Shown: positions 1 through 8,271 of the stretch, one piece after another
Layout: each line of letters begins with the position of its first letter
Position numbering within the stretch: position 1 is the stretch's first letter
NCBI GenBank assembly: GCA_022824525.1
Contig: JAJDZT010000063.1
Location: 44,875-108,874, forward strand
DNA: 64,000 nucleotides
Source: Silicimonas sp.
GTDB taxonomy: Bacteria; Pseudomonadota; Alphaproteobacteria; Rhodobacterales; Rhodobacteraceae
Direction of reading: 5' to 3'
The notes under the pieces: generated by a model
Told to the model about the DNA's origin: nothing
The model's database searches: none
What the model saw: the letters and a program-made list of their open reading frames with translations, nothing else
Translations under genes and position numbers: made by a program

Positions 1-1
1 T

Positions 2-91
2 GACGGGACGTTCAAGAAACTTGAGCGTGGCCAGTTCACGATCGACAGCGGTACGAAGTACAACCCGGAACAGCGTGCCGCCGAGGGCTGA
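2..91 (+). CDS. C-terminal end of an unidentified protein (cut by window edge)
   Basis: An open frame runs from the first bases to a TGA at 89-91 and encodes about 29 residues, ending in KYNPEQRAAEG. The frame is uninterrupted and the MocR-type regulator follows only 43 bases later on the same strand, so the two may be co-transcribed. Too little is present to name a family. The call rests on the open frame and on the lack of any other use for this stretch. Confidence 0.45.
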   Translation, partial: DGTFKKLERGQFTIDSGTKYNPEQRAAEG

Positions 92-104
92 CCTCTTGTG
101 AAGC

Positions 105-133
105 AAACTGGACTCATGCTATCAGTCCAGTTT
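105..133. promoter_or_regulatory. Perfect 10-bp inverted repeat with CTGGAC cores at the regulator start
   Basis: AAACTGGACT (105-114) and AGTCCAGTTT (124-133) are exact reverse complements separated by 9 bases. Each arm contains CTGGAC, the core of the TauR consensus CTGGACYTAA described in Rhodobacter. The right arm ends two bases before the ATG at 135. It may be an autoregulatory operator, or an mRNA hairpin that hides the start codon. Confidence 0.6.
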
Positions 134-134
134 G

Positions 135-1589
135 ATGGCGGTTTCCGAAGAGACTTTCTTTCTCGACCCCGCGTTCGAAGGAACGTTGCAACAGCAGATT
201 CAGTCGCTGGTGGCCGAAGGGATTCTTTCCGGGCGCCTGCGCGCCGGGGAAAAGTTGCCATCGACCAGAAGACTGGCGCGTCATCTTGGGATCAGTCGGA
301 TCACCGTGACGCTCGCCTATACCGAGTTGCAGGCTGACGATTACATCCTGTCGAAGGGTCGTTCTGGCTATTACGTCTCGAACAATGCGCCGCAGCCACG
401 GCTGACCGGCCAACCTGTCGGCGATAACGACACCGTCGATTGGGATCGCTTTGTCGGCACAAGTTTCTCGGATGCGGACTTGTTTCGGAAACCGGCCGAT
501 TGGCAAAGCTATCGCTATCCTTTCATCTACGGGCAGGCCGATCCGACGCTTTTCGATCATGCGAATTGGCGACTTTGCGCCTTGCAGGCGCTGGGGTTGC
601 GCGACTTCGAGGCGATGACCATGGATTACTTTGAACGCGACGACCCACGGTTGGTCGAGTTCATTGCGCGACACTCTTTGCCCCGACGGGGCATACTTGC
701 GGCACCTGACGAGATCCTGGTGACACTCGGCGCCCAGAACGCGCTTTGGCTCGCCTCCGAAGTCTTGTTGCGCCCGGGCAGGACAGCGGTGATTGAAAGC
801 CCCTGTTACCCTGGACTTCGCAGTATCCTTGAGCGCCGTGGGTCGACCATTCTTCCGGTCCCGGTGGATTCTGGCGGCTTACCGGTGGACCAGCTTCCGA
901 ACGCTGCCGACGTGGTCTTTGTCACGCCGAGCCATCATTGCCCGACCTCTGTGACTATGCCGCTCAATCGCCGGAATGAGCTTCTGGCGCGTGCGGCGGA
1001 GGACGATTTCGTGATCGTGGAAGATGACTACGAGTTTGAAATGTCCTTCGTGAACCCGCCGTCACCCGCGCTCAAGTCACTCGACAAGGAAGGGCGCGTC
1101 ATTCATATCGGATCGTTTTCCAAATCGCTCTTTCCGGGCTTGCGGCTGGGATACATCGTGGGGTCCCGCGCGTTCATTCGGGAAGCGCGCGCTCTGCGGG
1201 CGACCGTGTTGCGGCATCCCCCCGGCCATGTGCAGCGGACGGCAGCCTATTTCATGTCGCTCGGGCATTACGACGCGCTGATAAAGCGCACGGCGCGCGC
1301 GCTGGCTGCGCGGCGCGAGGTCATGATGTCGGCCATAAATGATCACGGGCTTCACATCGCGGGCGAAGGACAGGGCGGTTCCAGTTTCTGGATGCGTGCG
1401 CCGGACGAGATCGATGCCGGAGCACTGACAGAACAATTGCGCGGTGAAGGCGTTTTGATCGAACCCGGCGCGGCGTTCTTTCCCGTCGAGAAGAAGCCGC
1501 TCGAGTACTTTCGTCTTGCTTACAGCTCGATCCCCAAGGAACGCATCCCGGACGGGATTGCGCGCATCGCCCGCGCCATAAAATCTTAA
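135..1589 (+). CDS. MocR-family transcriptional regulator (GntR wHTH plus aminotransferase-like domain), TauR-like
   Basis: The 484-residue protein has an N-terminal GntR-type winged helix (about residues 10-75, with PSTRRLARHLGISRITVTLA) and a class I aminotransferase fold (about 120-480). The PLP lysine is visible as K330 in GSFSKSLFPG, so the effector domain should bind PLP. MocR proteins usually sense an amino compound and control its catabolism. The N-terminal half closely resembles TauR, a taurine regulator, and tpa lies 2.4 kb away with TauR-like repeats in front of it. EnuR (ectoine) or another MocR member remains possible. A TTG three bases earlier is an alternative start, but ATG 135 is preferred. 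The inverted repeat at 105-133 abuts the start and suggests autoregulation. The stop overlaps the convergent receiver gene by 4 bases. Confidence 0.85.
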   Translation: MAVSEETFFLDPAFEGTLQQQIQSLVAEGILSGRLRAGEKLPSTRRLARHLGISRITVTLAYTELQADDYILSKGRSGYYVSNNAPQPRLTGQPVGDNDTVDWDRFVGTSFSDADLFRKPADWQSYRYPFIYGQADPTLFDHANWRLCALQALGLRDFEAMTMDYFERDDPRLVEFIARHSLPRRGILAAPDEILVTLGAQNALWLASEVLLRPGRTAVIESPCYPGLRSILERRGSTILPVPVDSGGLPVDQLPNAADVVFVTPSHHCPTSVTMPLNRRNELLARAAEDDFVIVEDDYEFEMSFVNPPSPALKSLDKEGRVIHIGSFSKSLFPGLRLGYIVGSRAFIREARALRATVLRHPPGHVQRTAAYFMSLGHYDALIKRTARALAARREVMMSAINDHGLHIAGEGQGGSSFWMRAPDEIDAGALTEQLRGEGVLIEPGAAFFPVEKKPLEYFRLAYSSIPKERIPDGIARIARAIKS

Positions 1590-1945
1590 GACGCGCGCCC
1601 GTGATACGCGACAATCTCCGCCAGGTCGGTCGGGTTGGTGCGCTCGGGGATAATGGCGGCAGTATTCGGAATATGCTGGAAGAGCGACCCGTCCGCAAAG
1701 AACGTGCTCCGTGTCACGAACACGATCCGCGTTTCTGGTCGCCGGTAGCTTGCAAAGTCTGCAGTTGCGATGGCGCTGCCGTCTTCAAGCATGACGTCGA
1801 GAACCAGCACATCCGGCTGTTTCGTGCAAAGGAAGTCGGCCGCTTCGTCCTGGCTGGTCACGACATGGACCGCATGGCCTTGCCGCTCCAGGTGGCGTGC
1901 CCAGATGTGCGAAAGCTCTTCATTTGAAGCAACGATGAGTATCAC
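1586..1945 (-). CDS. Single-domain receiver-like protein with degenerate acidic pocket
   Basis: This 119-residue protein has the length and hydrophobic pattern of a CheY-like receiver domain with no output domain. The phospho-acceptor position is kept as D50 (in VLVLDVMLEDG). The acidic pair normally found after beta-1 is replaced by Ala-Ser (ILIVASNEE), and the usual Lys-Pro near the end is replaced by ERTNP. Phosphorylation chemistry may therefore be lost, which would make it a pseudo-receiver. The start is GTG, preceded by GAGGG at good spacing. It is divergent from the lytic transglycosylase, and a CtrA box lies between them. Confidence 0.75.
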   Translation of the reverse strand: MILIVASNEELSHIWARHLERQGHAVHVVTSQDEAADFLCTKQPDVLVLDVMLEDGSAIATADFASYRRPETRIVFVTRSTFFADGSLFQHIPNTAAIIPERTNPTDLAEIVAYHGRAS

Positions 1946-2014
1946 ATTCAGACCCTCTGGTGCAAAAACCAGTCAGAAACCGCCCCCAGTCTTGCCAACC
2001 TTGCGCCGAAAACC

Positions 2015-2030
2015 TTAACGGATCGTTAAC
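2015..2030. promoter_or_regulatory. Putative CtrA box (TTAAC-N6-TTAAC)
   Basis: TTAAC at 2015-2019 and TTAAC at 2026-2030 have the exact spacing of the alphaproteobacterial CtrA consensus (TTAA-N7-TTAA). A third TTAAC lies at 2047-2051. The site is in the divergent intergenic region, 69 bases from the receiver gene start and 103 bases from the lytic transglycosylase start, so it could serve either gene. Confidence 0.65.
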
Positions 2031-2132
2031 GTATCTGAGAAAATGGTTAACGCTCGGCGGAACCTTGCCAGCGCAGGGTTGTCCGCGCTCACTGTGACGC
2101 TAGCATCGCGCGAAACAACGATAGGTTGCCCC

Positions 2133-3308
2133 ATGAAGTCGCTCATTCTTTCAAGCTTTTGTTTCATCATTCTCGCGGGAGCCGCTACGGCGCAGGCCTG
2201 CGGCGGAAGTTTTGGCAGTTTCGTAAATGGCCTGAAAGAAGAAGCCGCGGCGCGCGGGCATGACGCGCGTTCGATCGACCGGTTTTTCGCGTCTGTCCGA
2301 CAGGACCCCAAGGTTATTCGCGCGGATCGGGCGCAAGGCATTTTCCAGATGCCTTTCATCGACTTCTCTCGGCGTCTCATCAGCCAGAACCGTCTGAATG
2401 CAGGCATTCGCAATGGCAAGAAGTTCGACAGCGTCTTTAACCGGGTCGAGCGCGACTACGGCGTCTCGCGCGGTGTGCTTCTCGCGTTTTGGGCCTTCGA
2501 GACGGATTTCGGCGCGGTGCAAGGCAACTTCAATACCGTGAACGCGCTTGTGACGCTTTCGCACGATTGCCGACGTCCGGAGCTGTTCCGGCCCCAGGTG
2601 TTCGCAGCGCTTGAGCTTTACGAACGCGGTGACATCGATCCCGCCCGGACCACGGGCGCGTGGGCCGGTGAGATCGGTATGGTCCAGATGCTGCCTGAAG
2701 ATATCATTCGAAACGGTGTGGACGGAGATGGCGACGGCAAGGTGCGCCTGAAGACGTCCGCGGCAGATGCGCTTCTGTCAGGCGCCAACTTGCTCAAGAG
2801 CCTTGGGTGGCGGGCCGGGCAACCGTGGATGCAGGAAGTTGTCATGCCGTCCGACTTCGACTGGTCGCGCACGGGCCTCGACAGCTGGTCAAAGGCAACG
2901 GAATGGACAGCCGCAGGAGTGAAGCCGCGATCGGGGGAGCTTCTGGCACCCGATCTGGAAGCCGCAATTCTTCTGCCCCAGGGCCGTGAGGGGCCGGCCT
3001 TTCTTGTCTATCCGAATTACCTGGTGTTCTTCGAGTGGAACCAAAGCTTCATTTACGTGACAACCGCTGCCTATTTTGCGACCCGTTTGGAAGGAGCGCC
3101 GGTCTACCAGCCGGGCAATCCGTCATCTGCTTTGAACGAGAGCCAAATGAAATCTCTCCAGCGAAAACTGGAGGCGCGGGGTCATGATGTCGGCGGCGTC
3201 GATGGAATTCTGGGCGCCAAGACGAGAAAGGCGGTTCAGAGGGAACAGGTACGTCTTGGATTGCCAGCGGACGCATGGCCAACCCGTGGTTTGCTGAACG
3301 CGCTTTGA
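2133..3308 (+). CDS. Lytic murein transglycosylase, MltB family, with C-terminal peptidoglycan-binding domain
   Basis: Starting at ATG 2133, the protein is 391 residues with a clear signal peptide (MKSLILSSFC... to TAQA) and should act in the periplasm. The catalytic domain fits membrane-bound lytic transglycosylase B: GVLLAFWAFETDFG carries the expected acid, E123, followed by an Asn/Gln-rich substrate cleft. Such enzymes cleave the MurNAc-GlcNAc bond to give 1,6-anhydro ends. The last 60 residues (QMKSLQRKLEARGHDVGGVDG to the end) form a PG_binding_1 module. A longer in-frame start at 2043 would destroy the signal peptide and is rejected. The upstream CtrA box suggests cell-cycle control. 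Confidence 0.88.
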   Translation: MKSLILSSFCFIILAGAATAQACGGSFGSFVNGLKEEAAARGHDARSIDRFFASVRQDPKVIRADRAQGIFQMPFIDFSRRLISQNRLNAGIRNGKKFDSVFNRVERDYGVSRGVLLAFWAFETDFGAVQGNFNTVNALVTLSHDCRRPELFRPQVFAALELYERGDIDPARTTGAWAGEIGMVQMLPEDIIRNGVDGDGDGKVRLKTSAADALLSGANLLKSLGWRAGQPWMQEVVMPSDFDWSRTGLDSWSKATEWTAAGVKPRSGELLAPDLEAAILLPQGREGPAFLVYPNYLVFFEWNQSFIYVTTAAYFATRLEGAPVYQPGNPSSALNESQMKSLQRKLEARGHDVGGVDGILGAKTRKAVQREQVRLGLPADAWPTRGLLNAL

Positions 3309-3321
3309 AGAAACGATGGCC

Positions 3322-3444
3322 TTACCAGCAGAACTGCAGCCAGTTCCCGGCACATTGCGTGCCGAACGCTTCGGGTGCGGTGGCAAAATTGCCCACCGCG
3401 GCCAAGGCTACCAAAATTAGAAAGCCAAAGAGAAAATCGCTCAT
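3322..3444 (-). CDS. Small hydrophobic 40-residue protein
   Basis: A 40-codon frame starts with ATG at 3442-3444 and reads MSDFLFGFLILVALAAVGNF, then a short hydrophilic tail with two cysteines ending in NWLQFCW. It would be a single transmembrane or signal-like peptide. A G-rich stretch upstream could serve as a ribosome site. It fills the gap between two genes, but no homologue comes to mind, so it could be fortuitous. Confidence 0.35.
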   Translation of the reverse strand: MSDFLFGFLILVALAAVGNFATAPEAFGTQCAGNWLQFCW

Positions 3445-3542
3445 AGTGACCCCCAGAAACTCGAAAACACACAGCCGATCGGTCAAAAATCGACTGTGTC
3501 AGAAATAAGGCGGAATTTGGGTGAACTCAAGATGAACGGGGT

Positions 3543-3908
3543 TCATTCCGTGTAAACAGACAGGTTCCGAACTGGAAACCGTGTGCCGTCTTCAATGACC
3601 AGAACCACGCGTTCGCCGTCCCGCACGAAGCGGTCGCAGCGGGTGGAACCGTTGTCAAAGTCAACGCAAACCACGCTGTCATCTGCCACGGTATAGGTTC
3701 CGGTCCATGCCGGTCCCTCGTCCGTATAGGTGTAGGCATACGATCCATCGGTGCTGTAGCGCGACTTCGACCCGTCAAAGAACTCGACCAGACGCCCCGA
3801 CAAAAGTTCGGACATTTCCGGGCCGGTCAGGACAGTATCCGTCGTACGGATGCCTTCCTGGGCAAAGGCGGCAAACGGGGCGAAGATCAGGAAAAGAAGG
3901 ATGCGCAT
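3543..3908 (-). CDS. Small secreted protein of unknown function
   Basis: From ATG 3908 the protein is 121 residues with a signal peptide (MRILLFLIFAPFAAFAQ). The mature part is acidic, rich in beta-type residues and aromatics, and holds two cysteines (VVCVDF and TRCDRF) that could form a disulfide. It looks like a small periplasmic or secreted beta-sandwich. A start 12 codons earlier would bury the signal peptide. It lies 47 bases downstream of tpa on the same strand with a hairpin between them, so co-transcription with tpa is possible but not shown. Confidence 0.7.
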   Translation of the reverse strand: MRILLFLIFAPFAAFAQEGIRTTDTVLTGPEMSELLSGRLVEFFDGSKSRYSTDGSYAYTYTDEGPAWTGTYTVADDSVVCVDFDNGSTRCDRFVRDGERVVLVIEDGTRFPVRNLSVYTE

Positions 3909-3909
3909 G

Positions 3910-3940
3910 TGCGAAGCGTTGCATGTTGCCGCGCTTCGCA
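3910..3940 (-). other. Intercistronic hairpin after tpa
   Basis: TGCGAAGCG (3910-3918) pairs exactly with CGCTTCGCA (3932-3940) around a 13-base loop. It sits between the tpa stop and the start of the next gene. No T-run follows on the minus strand, so it is more likely a processing or stabilising stem than an intrinsic terminator. Confidence 0.45.
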
Positions 3941-3955
3941 CCAATCACGTTCGGG

Positions 3956-5329
3956 TCAGGAGAAGACCTTTGTCAGCGCCTTGTCGACGGCCAGTGTGAT
4001 CTCATCGATGTCGTCGGCCGAGGAAATCAGGGCAGGGCTGAAGCACAGCGTGTTGTTGAGACCCGGCAGGGACCGGTTCGTGGCACCGATCACGACACCT
4101 TGCGCCATGCAATCTGCAACGACGGCCTGAACCTTTTTCTCGTCGGCAGGTTCCTTGGTGGCGCGGTCAGCCACAAGCTCGGCACCGCAGAAAAGGCCCT
4201 TGCCGCGCACATCGCCGATAACACGGTGCTTTGCCATCAGCGCGTTGAGGTTGCTGATCATCCGGGCACCCATATCGGTGGTGTTGGCGAGAAGGTCTTC
4301 TTCCTCGATGATGGCGAGGTTTTCGAGCGCGGCCGCCGGACCTGCCGTGCATCCGCCAAAGGTCGAGATATCCCGGAAATAGCTCATCGGGTCACTGGCA
4401 TCGTCCTTGAACATCTCGAAGACGTCTTCGGTCGTCACCATGCAGGCGATGGCGGCATAGCCGGAAGCGACACCTTTCGCCATGGTCACGAAGTCGGGCT
4501 TGATGCCGAATTGCTGGTAGCCGAACCATTCGCCTGTCCGACCCACGCCGCAGACGACCTCATCGATATGGAGGAGGATGTCGTACTTGGCACAGATCTC
4601 CTGCACCCGCTCCCAATAGCCTGTGGGGGGAACGATAACGCCGCCACCTGCCGTCACCGGCTCTAGGCAAAGTGCGCCGACGGTGTCAGGCCCTTCGCGA
4701 AGGATGACGTCTTCGATCTGGTTTGCGGCCCATTCGCCGTAGTTCTCGGTTTCGACCTGCGCGCGGTACTCCAGGCAGTGCGGCACCTCGACAAAACCGG
4801 GCGTGTAGGGGCCGTATTGCGCGTTCCGCTCGGGCTGACCACCGGCGGAGAGGCAGGTGATGGTCGTGCCGTGATAATCGCGCTCGCGGAAAAGGATCTT
4901 GTGCTTCTTGCCGCCGTATTTTTTGTGGGCGATCTGGCGGACCATCTTGAACGCCTTCTCGTTCGCTTCCGAGCCGGAGTTGCAATAGTAAACCCGGCTC
5001 ATGCCCGGCATGCGTTCGGTCAGCTTCTCGGCGAACTTCGCGCCGGGGATAGACCCTGCAGAACCAGCGAAATAGGGCATCTGCAGCAACTGGTCGCGCA
5101 CGGCATTCGCAATCCGCTCGCGGCCATAGCCCACATTCACGGTCCAGACGCCGCCTGAGACGGCATCGAGATGTTCCTTGCCGGTCGCATCCCAGACACG
5201 CATGCCCTTGCCCTCGACCATCACGCGAGGGTCGATGGATTCAAACGGTTTATGCTGGATCAGATGGTGCCAGACATTCTTGCGGTCGGCTTCAATGACG
5301 TCGGAGATGTCGTTCGGAACGATGGCCAT
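3956..5329 (-). CDS. tpa: Taurine-pyruvate aminotransferase
   Basis: This is a 457-residue class III PLP aminotransferase that transfers the amino group of taurine to pyruvate, giving sulfoacetaldehyde and alanine, the first step of taurine dissimilation. The N-terminus (MAIVPNDISDVIEADRKNVW) and overall sequence match roseobacterial Tpa closely from memory. The PLP lysine is K285 in TMAKGVASGY, and HIDEVVCGVGRTG carries the PLP-binding Asp. A start 48 codons upstream would run through the promoter and is rejected. No xsc or taurine transporter is in the window. Two direct repeats resembling TauR boxes lie 59-91 bases upstream of the start. The alanine product could feed the alanine dehydrogenase at 47.2-48.3 kb. 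Confidence 0.93.
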   Translation of the reverse strand: MAIVPNDISDVIEADRKNVWHHLIQHKPFESIDPRVMVEGKGMRVWDATGKEHLDAVSGGVWTVNVGYGRERIANAVRDQLLQMPYFAGSAGSIPGAKFAEKLTERMPGMSRVYYCNSGSEANEKAFKMVRQIAHKKYGGKKHKILFRERDYHGTTITCLSAGGQPERNAQYGPYTPGFVEVPHCLEYRAQVETENYGEWAANQIEDVILREGPDTVGALCLEPVTAGGGVIVPPTGYWERVQEICAKYDILLHIDEVVCGVGRTGEWFGYQQFGIKPDFVTMAKGVASGYAAIACMVTTEDVFEMFKDDASDPMSYFRDISTFGGCTAGPAAALENLAIIEEEDLLANTTDMGARMISNLNALMAKHRVIGDVRGKGLFCGAELVADRATKEPADEKKVQAVVADCMAQGVVIGATNRSLPGLNNTLCFSPALISSADDIDEITLAVDKALTKVFS

Positions 5330-5387
5330 GCGAGAGAATCCTCTGAGAGAACGTGACACCCTAGAGTCAATAAATGAGACTCGTACG

Positions 5388-5420
5388 GTAGGGCCAGAGT
5401 GGTAGCTGCAATAGGACCAG
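5388..5420 (-). promoter_or_regulatory. Paired TauR-like direct repeats upstream of tpa
   Basis: Read on the minus strand, CTGGTCCTAT (5411-5420) and CTGGCCCTAC (5388-5397) are direct repeats 23 bases apart. Each matches 8 of 10 positions of the published TauR consensus CTGGACYTAA. The position 59-91 bases upstream of the tpa start is typical for an activator. A weaker inverted repeat, GAGTC-N9-GACTC, lies at 5364-5382, closer to the gene. Confidence 0.55.
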
Positions 5421-5494
5421 AAAGGACCGCTCTTGCCCGGTTTTTCACCGGATGACGCCAGATTTCCGACCAATTGGAAGGCTAGACCAACCCG

Positions 5495-6154
5495 ATGGGC
5501 AAGAAGTCAAACGACCGCAGCGAGAGGCAAGCCGACGACGATGTGCGCGTCATCCTGCGAAAGGCGGGTCAGATACAGGATTGGGAGTGCCGCGCAGGTC
5601 GGGCACTCAGCCGTTTGCGTGGCTTGCAGGCCGATGCATCGCGTATCTGTGCGGCCTATGAACGCTGGCTGGCAAAGGGGAATGCCGAGTTCGGTCCGAA
5701 CTGCCCGATCAGAACGGTGACCGGCTATGCTGTTTGGGCCCTGCCAGAGGGTGACGACAGCACAGACGCCCGTTGGCTTCGCAAACGGGATGCGTTCCTC
5801 CAGGCCATGGTGGACGTGGCCATGCGCGCGCACCACACGTATCTCGACGTCATCATGGAAACCGACCGAGGCGGCGCGTTCTACCAGTTGGAAATCGACG
5901 CTGAGGCCTTCCGGATGGGGCTGGTGCACGACCTCGATCCAGCGAAAGCCTTCGAATGCATGGATGCAGCCGTGCGTCTCTACCTGTCGCGGGCCGGTCA
6001 GCAGGTTGCGCAACGCCCGCCGATCTCAAGTGAGGACCTGCACCAGATTTTCCGTGAAGCCATGACGGACGCGACCGATGGTTTCGCCAAGCACATGCGC
6101 GAAGAGATGGGGGTCGACGTGACGCCCGTGCGGCTCGGAAACCATAGTGTCTAG
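5495..6154 (+). CDS. Uncharacterised soluble protein, 219 residues
   Basis: The protein has no signal peptide or membrane segment. The N-terminus is charged (MGKKSNDRSERQADDD), followed by helical stretches rich in Arg, Ala and Asp, with a central RWLRKRDAFLQAMVDVAMRA region and a C-terminal helix near LHQIFREAMTDATDGFAKHM. No known domain is recognised. It stands alone, divergent from tpa, and ends 5 bases from the convergent tlpA stop. Codon usage looks native, so it is probably a real lineage-restricted gene. Confidence 0.7.
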   Translation: MGKKSNDRSERQADDDVRVILRKAGQIQDWECRAGRALSRLRGLQADASRICAAYERWLAKGNAEFGPNCPIRTVTGYAVWALPEGDDSTDARWLRKRDAFLQAMVDVAMRAHHTYLDVIMETDRGGAFYQLEIDAEAFRMGLVHDLDPAKAFECMDAAVRLYLSRAGQQVAQRPPISSEDLHQIFREAMTDATDGFAKHMREEMGVDVTPVRLGNHSV

Positions 6155-6159
6155 GGGCC

Positions 6160-6720
6160 TTATCCCTCGGCAGCCTCGCCGATCAAAGTCGAGATAATCG
6201 CCTTGGCGCTCTCGCTGTTCCACTCGGCATCGCCGCGCATCCGGGCAATTTCGTTGCCTTCGGGATCGAGAATCAAAGTGATGGGCAAACCCAGAACTGC
6301 CATATCCCGTGCCAGCCCTTGCCGCGGATCGAGATAAAGCGGCAGGTTATCCACCCCGATCTCGCCCAGAAACCGCTTGATCCCGTTGATGTCGTTTCGA
6401 CCTGTGGCAATGGTCACGACCTCGAACGCATCGCCCCCGAACTCGGTCTGGAGTTCCGAAAGCATCGGCATCTCCTTCCGGCAGGGCGCGCACCATGTGG
6501 CCCAGAAGTTCACGAGCACGTATTTGCCCTTAAAGTCGGACAACCGGAACTCGCCGCCATCGGCATGGGTGAAGACTTCTTCCGAGACGGGTGTCGGATC
6601 GGAGAAGAGCAGTTTCTTCATCGAGCCTTCGCGCATGGCCTCAAGCGCGGACGTGTCCGCAACCGCCGCGTTTGCAGCAAGCGAAAGGCCGATGTAAAGG
6701 ACGGCAAGAAACTGACGCAT
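6160..6720 (-). CDS. tlpA: TlpA-family thioredoxin-like disulfide reductase
   Basis: This 186-residue protein has a cleavable or anchoring N-terminus ([20 protein letters not shown]) and a thioredoxin fold with the active site C77-A-P-C80 in [14 protein letters not shown]. The cis-proline context is seen at [12 protein letters not shown]. Periplasmic TlpA proteins keep cysteines reduced, for example in cytochrome c or CuA maturation. It is divergent from argH with only 13 bases between the start codons, so the promoters must overlap the coding starts. A TlpA gene beside argH is a familiar arrangement in Rhodobacterales. Confidence 0.9.
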   Translation of the reverse strand: MRQFLAVLYIGLSLAANAAVADTSALEAMREGSMKKLLFSDPTPVSEEVFTHADGGEFRLSDFKGKYVLVNFWATWCAPCRKEMPMLSELQTEFGGDAFEVVTIATGRNDINGIKRFLGEIGVDNLPLYLDPRQGLARDMAVLGLPITLILDPEGNEIARMRGDAEWNSESAKAIISTLIGEAAEG

Positions 6721-6733
6721 GGGACACTCCTTC

Positions 6734-8122
6734 ATGACCGATGACGCAAACTCGATGTGGGGCGGGCGGTTCGCCGCCGGACCGGATGCCATCATGGAGG
6801 CAATTAATGCCTCGATCGGCTTCGACCAGCGCCTTGCCGCACAAGACATCGAAGGCTCACGTGCCCATGCCGCCATGCTGGCCGCCACGGGCATCATTAC
6901 GGATAACGATGCAGAGGCGATCCGGGAAGGTCTCCTCACGGTGTTGTCAGAGATTGAAACGGGAACATTCCGTTTCTCCACCGCGCTCGAAGACATCCAC
7001 ATGAACGTGGAAGCGCGGCTGAAAGACCTGATCGGCGAACCTGCCGGTCGGTTGCACACGGCGCGAAGCCGGAACGATCAGGTCGCCACCGATTTCCGGC
7101 TGTGGGTCCGGGGCCAGTGCGATGCGGCGGTGACCTCCATTCAGGCGCTGCAAAAGGCGTTGCTGGTGCAGGCGGAAGCGGGCGCCGATTGGGTCATGCC
7201 GGGGTTTACGCATCTGCAGACAGCCCAGCCCGTGACCTGGGGCCATCACATGATGGCCTATGTGGAGATGCTGGGTCGCGATGCGTCGCGATTTGCCGAC
7301 GCACGGGCGCGGATGAACGAAAGCCCGCTGGGTGCGGCGGCGCTGGCGGGCACGTCCTTCCCGATTGATCGGGAGGCGACGGCGAAAGCGCTGGGTTTCG
7401 ATCGGCCCATGGCCAATTCGCTGGATGCCGTGGCCGACCGGGATTTTCCGCTGGAGTTCCTGTCGTCCGCGTCGATTTGCGCGATGCATTTGTCGCGGTT
7501 TGCGGAAGAACTGGTGATCTGGTCTTCGGCGCAGTTTCGGTTCGTCGCCATGTCGGACCGGTTTTCGACCGGGTCGTCGATCATGCCGCAGAAGAAGAAC
7601 CCCGATGCGGCTGAACTGGTTCGCGCGAAGATCGGGCGCATTCTGGGTGCAACGGTTGGGCTGTTCACGGTGATGAAGGGGCTGCCGCTGACCTATTCGA
7701 AGGACATGCAGGAAGACAAGGAACAGGTCTTTGACGCGGCTGACAACCTGATGCTCGCACTTGCCGCGATGGAAGGCATGGTGCGCGACATGACGGGCAA
7801 TCCAGAGGCACTCCGGACGGCGGCCTCTTCCGGGTTTTCGACGGCCACCGACCTGGCAGACTGGCTGGTGCGCGAAGCAGGACTTCCCTTCAGAGATGCG
7901 CATCACGTCACTGGCAGCCTTGTCGCGCTGGCGGAGGCCGAAGGAAAAGACCTGCCGGATTTGACACTCGATCAGATGAAATCCGCCCATGAGGCGATCA
8001 CGGACGATGTGTTTACGGTTCTGGGTGTGGACAACTCGGTGGCCAGTCGCACATCCTACGGCGGGACGGCGCCGGATCAGGTGCGCGCACAAATTGCCCG
8101 CTGGAAGGAGATACTGACGTGA
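6734..8122 (+). CDS. argH: Argininosuccinate lyase
   Basis: This 462-residue enzyme splits argininosuccinate into arginine and fumarate, the last step of arginine synthesis. The fumarase/aspartase superfamily signature is seen as [11 protein letters not shown] (residues 281-291), with [11 protein letters not shown] near residue 105 and [10 protein letters not shown] near 160. The start is placed at ATG 6734 because the family begins MTD/MSD; an in-frame ATG at 6719 would overlap the tlpA start. The stop TGA overlaps the GTG of a small lipoprotein gene, so argH heads a coupled four-gene unit. Confidence 0.96.
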   Translation: MTDDANSMWGGRFAAGPDAIMEAINASIGFDQRLAAQDIEGSRAHAAMLAATGIITDNDAEAIREGLLTVLSEIETGTFRFSTALEDIHMNVEARLKDLIGEPAGRLHTARSRNDQVATDFRLWVRGQCDAAVTSIQALQKALLVQAEAGADWVMPGFTHLQTAQPVTWGHHMMAYVEMLGRDASRFADARARMNESPLGAAALAGTSFPIDREATAKALGFDRPMANSLDAVADRDFPLEFLSSASICAMHLSRFAEELVIWSSAQFRFVAMSDRFSTGSSIMPQKKNPDAAELVRAKIGRILGATVGLFTVMKGLPLTYSKDMQEDKEQVFDAADNLMLALAAMEGMVRDMTGNPEALRTAASSGFSTATDLADWLVREAGLPFRDAHHVTGSLVALAEAEGKDLPDLTLDQMKSAHEAITDDVFTVLGVDNSVASRTSYGGTAPDQVRAQIARWKEILT

Positions 8123-8271
8123 AACGACTGTTGATACTGGCCCTTCTGGCACTGCCCGGGTGCGAAGACCCGGCGCTGGGCATCGGCGCGACGATCAGCG
8201 GAGGTGGCGTCAGCGTGTCGCCCACGGTGTCGGGCCGTGTTGGTGATGTCGGCGTGGCGGTCAGCGGATGA
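8119..8271 (+). CDS. Small lipoprotein (50 residues)
   Basis: A GTG at 8119-8121 overlaps the argH stop and opens a 50-codon frame beginning [17 protein letters not shown]. Lys-Arg, a hydrophobic core and LPGC form a lipobox, so it should be lipid-anchored after cleavage before Cys. The mature part is short and Gly/Val/Ser-rich with alternating [20 protein letters not shown] short predicted lipoprotein between argH and lysA is common in roseobacters. The function is unknown. Confidence 0.65.
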   Translation: MKRLLILALLALPGCEDPALGIGATISGGGVSVSPTVSGRVGDVGVAVSG

